From the NCBI RefSeq assembly GCF_013522825.1, contig NZ_JAAMQZ010000037.1, forward strand, positions 1 to 46,054: a DNA stretch of 46,054 bases. Direction: 5' to 3'. Numbering within the stretch: position 1 is the first letter of the stretch; each line of letters starts with the position of its first letter. The translations under genes were made by a program, and so were the position numbers. The notes below the pieces were generated by a model that was not told the origin of the DNA, did no database searches, and saw only the letters and a list, made by a program, of their open reading frames with translations. This document shows positions 1-7,813 of this stretch, one piece after another. The stretch comes from Stutzerimonas stutzeri (lineage in GTDB: Bacteria; Pseudomonadota; Gammaproteobacteria; Pseudomonadales; Pseudomonadaceae).

Positions 1-132
1 TTGAGCGTCTATTCCGGCGCTTGAAGGGGTTTCGGCGTATATTCTCTCGCTTCGAGAAGCTTGATGTGATGTTCATCGGATTCATCAACTTCGCGCTAAT
101 AGTTGACGGACTGAAGATGTGTTAACAGGCCC
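1..132 (+). mobile_element. 3' end of an IS5/IS427-type insertion sequence (transposase C-terminus)
   Basis: The reading frame from base 3 to the TAA at 123-125 encodes a 40-residue tail rich in Arg and Phe (ERLFRRLKGFRRI, then RFEKLD, then FINFALIVDGLKMC). This is the typical end of IS5-superfamily DDE transposases of the IS427 group. The rest of the element lies outside the window. The bases TGTTAACAGGCCC (about 120-132) just after the stop look like the right terminal inverted repeat. They are followed at once by TAGCCGCAGGCGTAATCC, the internal part of a repeat seen intact at 2211-2244, so the element seems to have inserted into the TTAG of that repeat. I am fairly sure of the family. The exact IS end is inferred. 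Confidence 0.75.
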
Positions 133-133
133 T

Positions 134-209
134 AGCCGCAGGCGTAATCCGGGTTTCGAAGGCGTAATCCGACGAGCCGCTATTGAGTCTTCGCGACGCT
201 TGCCTGCTC
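134..209. repeat. Direct repeat, left copy, flanking the ParE/CopG module
   Basis: This stretch holds AGCCGCAGGCGTAATCC, a second GGCGTAATCCGAC, and then TTGAGTCTTCGCGACGCTTG followed by CCTGCTC. A related stretch at 1045-1108 has the same parts in the same order, so the toxin-antitoxin genes at 208-761 sit between two diverged direct repeats. The left copy overlaps the last codons of the toxin gene by two bases. Confidence 0.6.
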
Positions 210-501
210 AGTATCCAGCTTCCTTCTGGTGCCTGAAGGCCAGCACATACACGGTCGTCTCAGCGGGTACATAACGATAAAGCGCAACGTATCCCGTGTC
301 TCCGAACTCGATGACCAGCTCGCGCAACTCTGGCAGATCGGGAAGCGGACGACCGATCTCTGGATGTTGTTCCAGCTGGGTCAGGTGTCGTCCAATCGCC
401 TCGCCAGCACGTCGGGCTACCTGCGGACTTTTCCCTGCCAGAAACTGCCTGCAGCGCTCGAGCCCACGTCCGGCGCCTTCGGTAATGATCAGTCGTGACA
501 C
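208..501 (-). CDS. ParE/RelE-family toxin of a type II toxin-antitoxin pair
   Basis: A 97-residue protein with the layout of the ParE/RelE fold: an N-terminal beta strand (RLIIT), a long helical segment (residues 10-45), the 'HPEIGRPLPDLPELREL' stretch typical of ParE proteins, and C-terminal strands ending in VYVLAFRHQKEAGY. ParE members act on DNA gyrase and RelE members on ribosome-bound mRNA. The GRPLPDLPELRELVI pattern favours ParE, but the target cannot be read from sequence. Its start overlaps the end of the upstream CopG-type gene by 13 bp, the usual translational coupling of such pairs. The antitoxin would bind and silence it in the cytoplasm and, with it, repress the shared promoter. 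Confidence 0.8.
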   Translation of the reverse strand: MSRLIITEGAGRGLERCRQFLAGKSPQVARRAGEAIGRHLTQLEQHPEIGRPLPDLPELRELVIEFGDTGYVALYRYVPAETTVYVLAFRHQKEAGY

Positions 502-761
502 TCGGGCAGCTCCGTTTCCACGTCAGTGCCCCAGGTATTGAGCCAGGCGCGAGCTTCCTGGCTGGTCAGGTGCCGGCCCGTTTCCTGGTACGAGGCCCAG
601 GATGCCAATGCTTCCTGCTTGAAGCTCTCGCGGGCCTCCTCGCGCGCTACGTACTCCTCGATGGCTTCACGCATGATCCAGTGGGCTGATCGATGCCTTA
701 ACCCTGCCAGCCTCTGGATACGGCTTTTCAATTCATCGTCGATTTTGATTGAAGTTGCCAT
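489..761 (-). CDS. Ribbon-helix-helix (CopG/ParD-type) antitoxin
   Basis: A 90-residue protein starting MATSIKIDDELKSRIQRLA, the signature beta strand plus first helix of ribbon-helix-helix DNA-binding proteins. The second helix follows (RSAHWIMREAIEEYVAREE). The acidic, flexible C-terminal half (residues 45-90) would wrap the toxin. I chose the ATG at 761 rather than the upstream one at 782 because GAGGGG sits 6-8 bases before it and because the longer start would run into the probable operator at 775-790. It is the first gene of the pair with the ParE-type toxin, overlapping it by 13 bp. RHH antitoxins usually repress their own operon. Confidence 0.82.
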   Translation of the reverse strand: MATSIKIDDELKSRIQRLAGLRHRSAHWIMREAIEEYVAREEARESFKQEALASWASYQETGRHLTSQEARAWLNTWGTDVETELPECHD

Positions 762-774
762 GCCAGAACCCCTC

Positions 775-790
775 AGTATCACTAGGTACT
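775..790. promoter_or_regulatory. Probable operator of the CopG/ParE operon
   Basis: AGTATCACTAGGTACT is an imperfect inverted repeat (AGTATC / GGTACT, one mismatch, four-base centre). It lies 14 bases before the antitoxin start, where ribbon-helix-helix autorepressors normally bind. No -35/-10 pair is clear enough to call. Confidence 0.4.
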
Positions 791-1122
791 ACCTTTCGAT
801 GAAAAGTAACGGCAAGCTGCGTTGATGTCCATTCCGTCTATCGATGCATCGGGAATGAAAGCGTACTCGTGAAGACTTCGTGGCTGAAGCCACAGGTATT
901 GCAGCAACCTATTGTGGGAAACAACTACAAGACCACGACGGGTACGGTTCCTATTTGTATGGTGTTTGATCGCTTGCTCGTCGGGTCGGTGAAGCGTGAC
1001 CCGACCTACGACAGCACGGTGTCACGTTTTTCGTAGGTCGAATTAGCCGAAGGCGTAATCCGACAATTCGACGACGTAATCCTTGAGTCTTCGCGACGCT
1101 GCCTGCTCCTGATTACAGCACT
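791..1122. other. Gene-free stretch with short hairpins and repeat copies
   Basis: No convincing gene is visible. The stretch contains a small hairpin at 880-893 (GTGGCT/AGCCAC) and a perfect 8-bp stem at 980-1005 (GTCGGGTC/GACCCGAC, 10-base loop). It also holds a copy of the GTAGGTCGAATTAGCCG-type repeat at about 1032-1063 and the right copy of the direct repeat that flanks the toxin-antitoxin pair (1045-1108). It looks like accumulated repeat debris between an acquired module and the host genes. Confidence 0.5.
1045..1108. repeat. Direct repeat, right copy, flanking the ParE/CopG module
   Basis: AGCCGAAGGCGTAATCCGAC, a short divergent part, then TTGAGTCTTCGCGACGCT and GCCTGCTC. It matches the left copy at 134-209 apart from small indels. 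The shared 3' block of about 26 bases is nearly identical. Confidence 0.6.
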
Positions 1123-2010
1123 TCAGCGCACCACGTTGAGCGGCCTGGTCGCCCACCAATCTCTCCAGCGAATGCGCTCTTCACGCACTAGCCATCCATC
1201 CTGCGGCGCGAAGCTTTCCGAGAGCCATAGTCCGCGTGTACTCACAGTGCTGAACTGACCGTTACGCAATTGCAGCAGCTGTTCCTGTGGCTGGCCCTGG
1301 CACAGTGGAATCAGATACAGATCCGCCCGACCGCGATCCAGGCGCGCTACCAGTTGCCCATCCTCAAGGCGCTCGTCCACGTGGAACAGGCTGGGCTGGC
1401 GGGCGCCCTTCGGCAGTTCCAGACGCATGTCGTAGACCAGTTGCAGGGATGCCGTGGGCAAATGGACATAGGCGCGCGGGCGCTCCATCAGCACCTGACT
1501 ACCGCACTGCACCGGACGTGCTGCACCCGATAGCGAGGCGAGCTTGAAATGGAGCGTTTCGTGATAGGGCAGGCTGCTCTGGTAGGGCGTGGGTAGCCAG
1601 GTGTCGCCGAAGCGCCCGGCGAGCCAGCCCTCGGGGGTTTCCAGCAGGCACTCTTCGGCGATTTCCTGAATTGCGGTGAGCAGCGGCAGGTTCAGCTCAT
1701 GCGCCGGGACATAGCCGGAGATCAGCTTGAGCACCACGTCGCCGCGATCCAGGCGGCGTTGACGGACCAGGACCCAATATTCGCGGCCCTGCCAGCAGAG
1801 GGTCAGGCGCACCGAGACGCCGAGGTTGGCCAGCTCGATGGCGAAGGTGTCGGTATCGGGAGCGCTCACCGGGCGTCGACGTTCGATCACTTCACTGAAA
1901 TTCAGCGGCCTGCCAAGGCTCTGGTAGCGAAGGCTGTCCGGGCTGGCTTCGACATACAGCGGCAGGGTCTTGAATGCAGCGGGGCTCTTGCGCAGCAGGA
2001 CTTTTGGCAT
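1123..2010 (-). CDS. Hypothetical protein with a NUDIX-like segment
   Basis: A 295-residue cytoplasmic protein without signal peptide or membrane segments. A possible NUDIX box is visible near residues 98-125: GYVPAHE matches the GX5E half, and QEIAEECLL fits the REUXEEXGU half if two extra residues are allowed between them. I therefore call it NUDIX-like only; hydrolase activity on a nucleoside diphosphate substrate is a guess. The start at 2010 (MPKVLLRK) is preferred over the longer frame to 2082 because GGAG lies 10 bases upstream and the extension would read through a REP element. It is separated from the downstream toxin-antitoxin cassette by repeat sequence and transcribed in the same direction as the reductase genes to its right. 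Confidence 0.6.
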   Translation of the reverse strand: MPKVLLRKSPAAFKTLPLYVEASPDSLRYQSLGRPLNFSEVIERRRPVSAPDTDTFAIELANLGVSVRLTLCWQGREYWVLVRQRRLDRGDVVLKLISGYVPAHELNLPLLTAIQEIAEECLLETPEGWLAGRFGDTWLPTPYQSSLPYHETLHFKLASLSGAARPVQCGSQVLMERPRAYVHLPTASLQLVYDMRLELPKGARQPSLFHVDERLEDGQLVARLDRGRADLYLIPLCQGQPQEQLLQLRNGQFSTVSTRGLWLSESFAPQDGWLVREERIRWRDWWATRPLNVVR

Positions 2011-2023
2011 GGGTTTGTTTCTC

Positions 2024-2200
2024 CGTAGCGGCCCTGGCCGCGAATGGACGGGGCCGATAACCGACCATCGCTTCGCAGGCATGGCCCGCTCCTACAGCGA
2101 TGCGGCACTAGCGACGGTGCCTTGTAGGAGCGGCCCCTGGCCGCGAATGGACTGGGCCGATAACTGACCATCGTTCGCGGGCGTGGCCCGCTCCTACGGG
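2024..2200. repeat. REP cluster (four units)
   Basis: Four REP-like units in alternating orientation: about 2024-2047, 2080-2096, 2123-2150 and 2173-2200, each built around GTAGGAGCGG...CCGCGAA or its complement. They fill the gap between the NUDIX-like gene and the aldo/keto reductase gene. Such clusters can form stem-loops at transcript ends and are substrates of RAYT transposases. Confidence 0.85.
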
Positions 2201-2210
2201 AGCTGTCAGT

Positions 2211-2244
2211 TCGTAGGTCGAATTAGCCGCAGGCGTAATCCGAC
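2211..2244. repeat. GTAGGTCGAATTAGCCGCAGG-type repeat containing a stop codon
   Basis: An intact copy of the repeat whose pieces also occur at 133-150 and 1032-1063. The TAA stop of the aldo/keto reductase gene (2223-2225, minus strand) and its last four codons (YACG) lie inside it. Confidence 0.6.
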
Positions 2245-3041
2245 GTTTTGCTGCTCAACACCGAGGCTGCCGTGCAGACATTATCCTCAAGATGCTTCGG
2301 GTTTATCGTCCCAACAATGGCGCTGCCGACCCCTGGCTGGCTGAACAGCAATTCGAAACTGCGGCGTACCGGGTCTTCCCCCGGCGCAAGATGGCCGCTG
2401 GCCAGTGCCTTCTTCACCAGAATGCCCTTGCCGTGGGCGGCGGCGTAGTCGATCACCTGGCGCTCGGCCTGCTCGTTGAGGTTGTAGGTCACCATCGCGC
2501 AATCGCCCTGTTCCAAGGCTAGTAGTCCGCCTTCCACTGTCTTGCCGGAGAAGCCGAAACCGAGAATCTTGCCCTCCTGCTTAAGCTCCGCAAGGGTCTG
2601 GTAGACGCCGCTGTTACGCAGGATATCTACATCGTTGCCATCCGAATGCACCAGCACCAGCTCGATGCGGTCCGTACGCAGGCGCCTAAGGCTGCGCTCC
2701 ACAGAGGAGCGAGTGTGCTCTGCGGAAAAGTCGAAACGCGACTGGCCGTTCTCGAATTCCTCGCCAACCTTGCTGACGACTACCCAATCGTCGCGCTGAT
2801 CGGCCAGCAGCGGCCCCAGGCGTTCCTCGCTGACACCATAGGCCGGCGCGGTATCGATCAGGTTGATGCCCAGCTCGCGGGCCAGCGCCAGCAACTGCCG
2901 CGCCTGGTCATCGTCGGGAATGCTGAAGCCATTGGGGTATTTCACACCCTGATCGCGGCCCAGCTTGACCGTGCCCAGGCCCAGCGGTGCAACCATCAGC
3001 CCGGTGCTGCCCAGTGGGCGATAATGATCGTGCAACGTCAC
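2223..3041 (-). CDS. Aldo/keto reductase
   Basis: A 272-residue member of the aldo/keto reductase superfamily, soluble (alpha/beta)8 barrels that reduce carbonyl groups with NADPH. The catalytic residues are visible: Asp in LIDTAPAYG with the Tyr of the same motif, Lys in WVVVSKVG and His in ELVLVHSDG. The substrate cannot be predicted. The start is a GTG whose first bases overlap the stop of the upstream FAD oxidoreductase gene by 4 bp (GTGA), so the two are translationally coupled; the longer open frame upstream is antisense-type noise inside that gene. The C-terminal residues SDYACG come from a repeat, so the natural C-terminus may have been changed by repeat insertion. Confidence 0.88.
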   Translation of the reverse strand: MTLHDHYRPLGSTGLMVAPLGLGTVKLGRDQGVKYPNGFSIPDDDQARQLLALARELGINLIDTAPAYGVSEERLGPLLADQRDDWVVVSKVGEEFENGQSRFDFSAEHTRSSVERSLRRLRTDRIELVLVHSDGNDVDILRNSGVYQTLAELKQEGKILGFGFSGKTVEGGLLALEQGDCAMVTYNLNEQAERQVIDYAAAHGKGILVKKALASGHLAPGEDPVRRSFELLFSQPGVGSAIVGTINPKHLEDNVCTAASVLSSKTSDYACG

Positions 3042-4210
3042 AGCAGGCCCTCCCAGAATGGACCTGTCACAGCCGGGCGTGGCAGCTGCGGCAGGGGGGG
3101 CTGGTTGCCGGGGAGGATGCCGTCGCGCTCCAGCGCAGCCAGCACGCGGTCGGCGAAGTCCGGCGACAGCGCCAGCTTGGTCGGCCAGCCGACCAGCAGG
3201 CGACCCTGCTCGGCGAGGAAGGCATTGTCTGGCCGGGCCAGGCTGGACTGCGCGGGCTCGGCGCGATCGACACGCAAGGTTGCCCAGTGCGCGGCGGAGA
3301 GGTCGATCCAGGGCACCAGTTCGGCCAGTTCCTTCTTCGCCGAGGCTATCTGGCCGGCTTCGTCGCGCGCCACGCCATCGGCTTCGGCCAGATCGCCGCC
3401 CAGGTACCAGACCCATTCGCCATCCGCCGCCGGATGGCTGGTCACGGTGATCCGAGGCTTGGTGCCGCCGCCCAGGCAGTGGGCGTAGAGCGGCTTGAGC
3501 GTCGCCGCCTTGACCATGACCATGTGCAGCGGGCGGCGCTGCATGGCCGGTTGCTGCAGGCCCAGCGTCGCCAGCAGCTCGGTCGTACCGCCGCCTGCGC
3601 TGAAGACGATGCGCTGGGCGCGGATTTCCCGTCCATCCACGCGCAGGCCGACCAGCTCATCACCTTCGTGCAATGGCTCTATCTGCTGAGCGGCCAGCAG
3701 ACTATCGCCGGCGAGTTCTGCAAGCCGGGCGATCAGGCTCGGCACATCAAGCACCAGCTCGCTGAGGCGGTAGACCTTGCCCTTGAACTTCGGGTGTTGC
3801 AGTGCCGGCGGCAGGTCGCTGCCCTTGACCTGGCCGACCCGCGAACGTACCGCCTTGCTGGCGAAGAAACTGGTGAGGTTGCCGGCCAGGGTGCCCGGCG
3901 ACCAGAGATAGTGGGCGTCGGAGAGCAACCGCACGCCGGAAAGATCCAGCTCACCACTGCCCGCCAGCGCCTCGCGCCAGCGTCTGGGCATGTCGGCGAT
4001 GGCCTCGGAGGCGCCTGTCAGCGCGCCCGTCAGCGCGTACTTGGTGCCGCCATGGATGATCCCCTGTGACTTCACGCTCTGCCCGCCGCCCAATGCGGCT
4101 TTTTCCACCAGCACAGTGGCAAAGCCTTGCCTGCGCAGACGCGCATTGAGCCAGAGACCGGCGACGCCGCCGCCGATGATCAGGACATCGGTGCTGAGGG
4201 GTTCGGACAT
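3038..4210 (-). CDS. FAD-dependent oxidoreductase (DAO/DadA-like)
   Basis: A 390-residue flavoprotein. The N-terminus after the start carries the dinucleotide-binding fold DVLIIGGGVAGLWLNARL (GXGXXG) followed by the acidic end of the second strand (LVEK). This is the D-amino-acid oxidase/glycerol-3-phosphate dehydrogenase type, and a later GGGTTE segment near residue 200 fits FAD contact. The substrate is unknown. Start at 4210 (MSEPLST) is supported by GAGG seven bases upstream; the longer frame reaches a REP and overlaps the divergent waaA promoter region. It forms a two-gene operon with the aldo/keto reductase (4-bp overlap), suggesting linked redox steps. Confidence 0.85.
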   Translation of the reverse strand: MSEPLSTDVLIIGGGVAGLWLNARLRRQGFATVLVEKAALGGGQSVKSQGIIHGGTKYALTGALTGASEAIADMPRRWREALAGSGELDLSGVRLLSDAHYLWSPGTLAGNLTSFFASKAVRSRVGQVKGSDLPPALQHPKFKGKVYRLSELVLDVPSLIARLAELAGDSLLAAQQIEPLHEGDELVGLRVDGREIRAQRIVFSAGGGTTELLATLGLQQPAMQRRPLHMVMVKAATLKPLYAHCLGGGTKPRITVTSHPAADGEWVWYLGGDLAEADGVARDEAGQIASAKKELAELVPWIDLSAAHWATLRVDRAEPAQSSLARPDNAFLAEQGRLLVGWPTKLALSPDFADRVLAALERDGILPGNQPPLPQLPRPAVTGPFWEGLL

Positions 4211-4265
4211 GGAAGCCTCGCCTGTAAAGCTGTAAATGTGGGCCGGCAGTATAAACCGGATGACC

Positions 4266-4327
4266 TCTAGGAGCGGGCCCTGCCCGCGAACCAATACGGC
4301 TCCGTTCACGGCCATGGCCCGTTCCAG
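4266..4327. repeat. REP pair between divergent genes
   Basis: Two inverted REP units (TAGGAGCGGGCCCTGCCCGC at 4268 and its complement-type unit ending at about 4326). They sit in the short region between the divergent FAD oxidoreductase and waaA genes. Confidence 0.75.
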
Positions 4328-4368
4328 CAGAGAGCCGCCCGCTTTTCTTTCGCGTAAACTCCGCTCCC

Positions 4369-5655
4369 ATGAACCGTACCCTATATACCTTCCTGTTCCA
4401 CCTCGGTCTGCCACTGGTGTTCCTGCGGTTGCTCTGGCGCGCCAGGCGGGCGCCGGCCTATTCGCGGCGTATCGGCGAGCGCTTCTCCTTTGGCCTGCCC
4501 ACGCTCAGGCCGGGTGGTATCTGGGTGCATGCGGTGTCTGTGGGCGAGAGCATCGCGGCGGCGCCGATGATCCGCGAACTGATGGCCCGTTATCCCGAGT
4601 TGCCGATCACCATCACCTGCATGACGCCGACCGGCTCCGAGCGGATCAGGGCGCTGTTCGGCGGCAGCGAATACGCCGGGCGGGTGCAGCACTGCTACCT
4701 GCCTTACGATTTGCCCTGGGCGGCGGCGCGCTTCCTTGATCGTGTCCAGCCCGAACTGGCCGTGGTGATGGAAACCGAGCTGTGGCCCAACCACATTCAT
4801 CAGTGCGCGCGGCGCGGCATTCCGGTGGCGCTGGCCAATGCGCGGCTGTCCGAGCGCTCGGCCCGAGGCTATGCACGCTTCGCCCGGCTGACCGCGCCGA
4901 TGCTGGCCGAGCTGAGCCTGATCGCCGTGCAGACGGAAGCCGAGGCCGAGCGCTTTCGTCGTCTGGGTGCGCGGCCCGAATGCGTCGAGGTGACCGGCTC
5001 GATCAAGTTCGATCTCAGCATCGACCCGGCGCTGCCGGCAAGGGCGGCGACGCTGCGCGGGCAATGGCAGGCTGAAGAACGTCCGATCTGGATCGCGGCG
5101 AGCACGCATACCGGTGAGGATGAGATCCTGCTGGCTACGCATCGGCAACTGCTGGTGGCTCGTCCCGATGCCTTGCTGATCCTGGTGCCGCGTCATCCCG
5201 AGCGTTTCGGTGCGGTGTACGAGCTGTGCCGCAAGCAGGGCTTCGTCACGGTCAGGCGTTCCCTGGACGAGTCGCCTGAAGCGGCTACGCAGGTGTTGCT
5301 CGGCGACACCATGGGCGAGCTGCTGTTTCTCTACGCGCTGGCGGATGTCGCCTTCGTCGGCGGCAGCCTGGTGCCCACCGGCGGGCACAACCTGCTGGAG
5401 CCCGCCGCGCTCGGCAAACCCGTGCTCACCGGGCCGCACCTGTTCAACTTCCTCGACATCGCCGCGCAACTGCGAGACGCCGGCGCACTCGCCGAAATCA
5501 CCAGTGCTCCCGAGTTGACGAGGGAGACCGAGACCTTGTGGAGCGATCCCGCGCGAGCCGATCGCATGCGAAACGCGGGATACACCGTGTTGAAGAACAA
5601 CCAGGGCGCGTTGGGAAGGCTGTTGGCAGGGCTGGAGCGGCTGATCACCCCGTAG
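4369..5655 (+). CDS. waaA: 3-deoxy-D-manno-octulosonic acid transferase
   Basis: A 428-residue enzyme that adds Kdo from CMP-Kdo to lipid A precursor on the cytoplasmic face of the inner membrane, an essential step in LPS core synthesis. It starts with a hydrophobic anchor (residues 5-20), then GGIWVHAVSVGESIAA, where Glu60 occupies the position of the catalytic Glu of WaaA. The GT-B C-terminal half contains VPRHPERF (around 285) and the donor-binding FVGGSLVPTGGHNLLEPAA stretch (around 330-348). Length and motifs are those of full WaaA. It stands alone, with REPs on both sides. Its core-LPS product would be the base on which any O-polysaccharide exported by the Wzm/Wzt pair of this window is placed. 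Confidence 0.95.
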   Translation: MNRTLYTFLFHLGLPLVFLRLLWRARRAPAYSRRIGERFSFGLPTLRPGGIWVHAVSVGESIAAAPMIRELMARYPELPITITCMTPTGSERIRALFGGSEYAGRVQHCYLPYDLPWAAARFLDRVQPELAVVMETELWPNHIHQCARRGIPVALANARLSERSARGYARFARLTAPMLAELSLIAVQTEAEAERFRRLGARPECVEVTGSIKFDLSIDPALPARAATLRGQWQAEERPIWIAASTHTGEDEILLATHRQLLVARPDALLILVPRHPERFGAVYELCRKQGFVTVRRSLDESPEAATQVLLGDTMGELLFLYALADVAFVGGSLVPTGGHNLLEPAALGKPVLTGPHLFNFLDIAAQLRDAGALAEITSAPELTRETETLWSDPARADRMRNAGYTVLKNNQGALGRLLAGLERLITP

Positions 5656-5980
5656 CGGGCCACGTCCGCGAACCGGTGGCCGGTCATTGGTGTGGTTCCG
5701 TTCGCGGCCAGGGGCCGCTCCTACAGGTACGACGCAATCCCACCTGTCGTAGGAGCGGGCCACGCCCGCGAACCGGTGGTTCGGATATCTGCGTGGTTCC
5801 GTTCGCGGCCAGGGGCCGCTCCTACAGGTGCGTCGCAATCCCATCCGTCGTAGGAGCGGGCCACGCCCGCGAACCGGTGGCCGGTCATCGGTGTGGTTCC
5901 GTTCGCGGCCTGGGGCCGCTCCTACAGATGCGTCGCAATCCCACCTGTCGTAGGAGCGGGCCACGCCCGCGAACCGGTGC
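5653..5980. repeat. Large REP/BIME cluster
   Basis: About 325 bases made of alternating inverted REP units, for example CGTAGGAGCGGGCCACGCCC and GTTCGCGGCCAGGGGCCGCT, with units near 5653, 5700, 5750, 5793, 5848, 5898 and 5950. The spacing repeats at about 94-105 bases, including identical stretches of intervening DNA, so the array grew by tandem duplication. It lies between the convergent waaA and tolC genes. Confidence 0.9.
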
Positions 5981-7411
5981 TCAAGGCTTCGGAAAATCCG
6001 GTGGCAGAAAGTCGCTGTCCGGGTCGTAGTCGGCCTTCAGGTAGGTGGCAAGGTCCTGCAGGTCGCCGGGGTTGAGGGTGCCGGCGGCCTGCTTCAGCCG
6101 CAGGTTGTCGAGAATGTAGTCGTAGCGCGCGTTGTTGTAGTTACGCACCGCCGCATACAGTCGGCGCTGGGTGTCGAGCACATCGACGATGTTGCGTGTG
6201 CCCACCTGATAGCCAATCTCGGTAGCCTCCAGCGCACTCTGGTTGGAGAGAATCGACTGCCGGCGTGCCTGCACCTGCTCGATATCGGTGTTCACCGCAC
6301 GGTGCAGGTTACGGGTGTTTTCCACGACCTGTCGGCGCAGGCCCTCGCGCCGTTGTTCAGCCTCGGTCAGTTGGTGAAACGCCTGGCGGCTCTGCGAGCT
6401 CGTCATGCCGCCGCTGTAGAGCGGGATATTCAACTGCAGACCGATGCTGCCCTGTTCGACGTTGCCGTTGTAGCGCGGATAGCCCGGCAGCACATCGCTC
6501 ATGCCGCTGTTGGCAAAGCCCAGGCTGTCATTGTCGCCCTTGCGGTAGGCGGCCACCGCATCCAGCGTTGGCGCATGGCCGGAACGGCGCTGGCGCAGGG
6601 TTTCGCCGGCGGCATTGACGGCCTGATCCACCGCCAGCAGGGTCAGGTTCTGCTGCATCGCGGTATCGACCCAGCGGCTGGCATCGTTGGGCATCGGTGG
6701 CAACACCGGCAGGCTGTGCTCGATGCCCTCCAGCGCCACATGGTTGCGATTGGTCAGTGTGTACAGCGCCTGGAAGGCATCCTCAACCTGCCGCTCGGCG
6801 ACCATCCGGTTGGCTCGCGCGGTATCGAAACCGGCCTGGGCCTCCAGTGTATCGGTGCGGTCGGAAAGGCCCACCTCGAAACGTTCGTTGGCCTGATCGA
6901 GCTGACGCTTGAAGGCGGCCTCCTCGGCCTTGGCCGCCGCCAGGTTGTCCTGCGCGCGCAGCACGGCGAAATAGGCCAGGGCGCTTTGCAGAATCAGGTT
7001 CTGCTCGGCAGCTGAAAACTCCAGTGCCGCCTGTTCGCTGATCGCCTCGGCGGCCTGCAGTTGAAACCAGCGGTCGGCGCGAAAGATCGGCTGGCTCAGG
7101 GTCGCCTGGTAAGCCGTGCCGCTGCGTGACAGCGTGCGCGAGCCGGCACTGGTATCGACTCCGGTGCGGGTATCGCTCAGCTCGGCACCGGCACGCAGAT
7201 TAGGCAGCAAGCCGGCCCGAGCCTGGGGCACGGCTTCGCGAATCGCCTCGAACTGGGCGCGTGCCGCCGCAAGGTCCGCGTTGTTTTCCACCGCCAGTCG
7301 ATAAACGCTGACCAGGTCGCTGCGCGGGGCGAGCACCGGGGCAGTTTCAGCCCAGGCGGATCCCGATACGGCGGCGGTGACGGCGAGGGCCAGAGTAAGT
7401 GTGCGCGGCAT
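5981..7411 (-). CDS. tolC: TolC-family outer membrane channel
   Basis: A 476-residue outer membrane efflux/secretion channel. It opens with a clear signal peptide (MPRTLTLALAVTAAVSGSAWA, cleaved after residue 21), followed by two outer-membrane-efflux repeats of long helices (SVYRLAVENNADLAAARAQ at the first, NLTLLAVDQAVNAA at the second). The strand-turn motif IPLYSGGMTSSQSRQA comes before the last helices. The start at 7411 is chosen because it begins the signal peptide. It is a second TolC-type protein besides the one encoded in the type I operon at 14420-15808. Its isolated position beside tRNA-Thr suggests the general-purpose TolC used by several pumps. Confidence 0.88.
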   Translation of the reverse strand: MPRTLTLALAVTAAVSGSAWAETAPVLAPRSDLVSVYRLAVENNADLAAARAQFEAIREAVPQARAGLLPNLRAGAELSDTRTGVDTSAGSRTLSRSGTAYQATLSQPIFRADRWFQLQAAEAISEQAALEFSAAEQNLILQSALAYFAVLRAQDNLAAAKAEEAAFKRQLDQANERFEVGLSDRTDTLEAQAGFDTARANRMVAERQVEDAFQALYTLTNRNHVALEGIEHSLPVLPPMPNDASRWVDTAMQQNLTLLAVDQAVNAAGETLRQRRSGHAPTLDAVAAYRKGDNDSLGFANSGMSDVLPGYPRYNGNVEQGSIGLQLNIPLYSGGMTSSQSRQAFHQLTEAEQRREGLRRQVVENTRNLHRAVNTDIEQVQARRQSILSNQSALEATEIGYQVGTRNIVDVLDTQRRLYAAVRNYNNARYDYILDNLRLKQAAGTLNPGDLQDLATYLKADYDPDSDFLPPDFPKP

Positions 7412-7529
7412 TGTATCGGTCCCTGAAGCGGAGTGATGGGCAAGGCTAAGCGGCGCCATGGACAGGGTCAAGGTGCGCGAAATGGGCGCGATTCACGGGC
7501 GGGTATGGCCGGAATTGCTCGAATCGCCG

Positions 7530-7590
7530 AGGAGCGGGCCCCGCCGCCGTGCAATCCGTTGTTCGCGGGCAGGGCCCGCTCCTACCGGTG
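7530..7590. repeat. REP pair
   Basis: Two inverted units (GAGGAGCGGGCCCCGCCGCC and GTTCGCGGGCAGGGCCCGCT) between tolC and tRNA-Thr, directly before the tRNA promoter. Confidence 0.75.
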
Positions 7591-7595
7591 GGGGC

Positions 7596-7624
7596 TTGTG
7601 GCGCACTGCCGCAATCTCTATGAT
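7596..7624 (+). promoter_or_regulatory. Sigma-70-type promoter of tRNA-Thr
   Basis: TTGTGG (7596-7601) and TATGAT (7619-7624) are separated by exactly 17 bases. The -10 box ends 15 bases before the mature tRNA, which fits a start of transcription around 7631. Confidence 0.6.
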
Positions 7625-7639
7625 GTGCGCCCTCTCAAG

Positions 7640-7714
<75 letters not shown>

Positions 7715-7813
7715 TCCTTTGCGTAACCTTCCTGACTGTGAACCGGGCAACCGCCCACGGCGAACTGTCACGCTATCCTTTGCCGCTCCAAGACAGCGTT
7801 AAGGGATTAACCG

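Noticed and set aside
5653..5980. Regularly spaced repeats that could suggest a CRISPR array
   Set aside because: The units are inverted REP pairs with repeated spacers, not direct repeats with unique spacers, and no cas genes are present.
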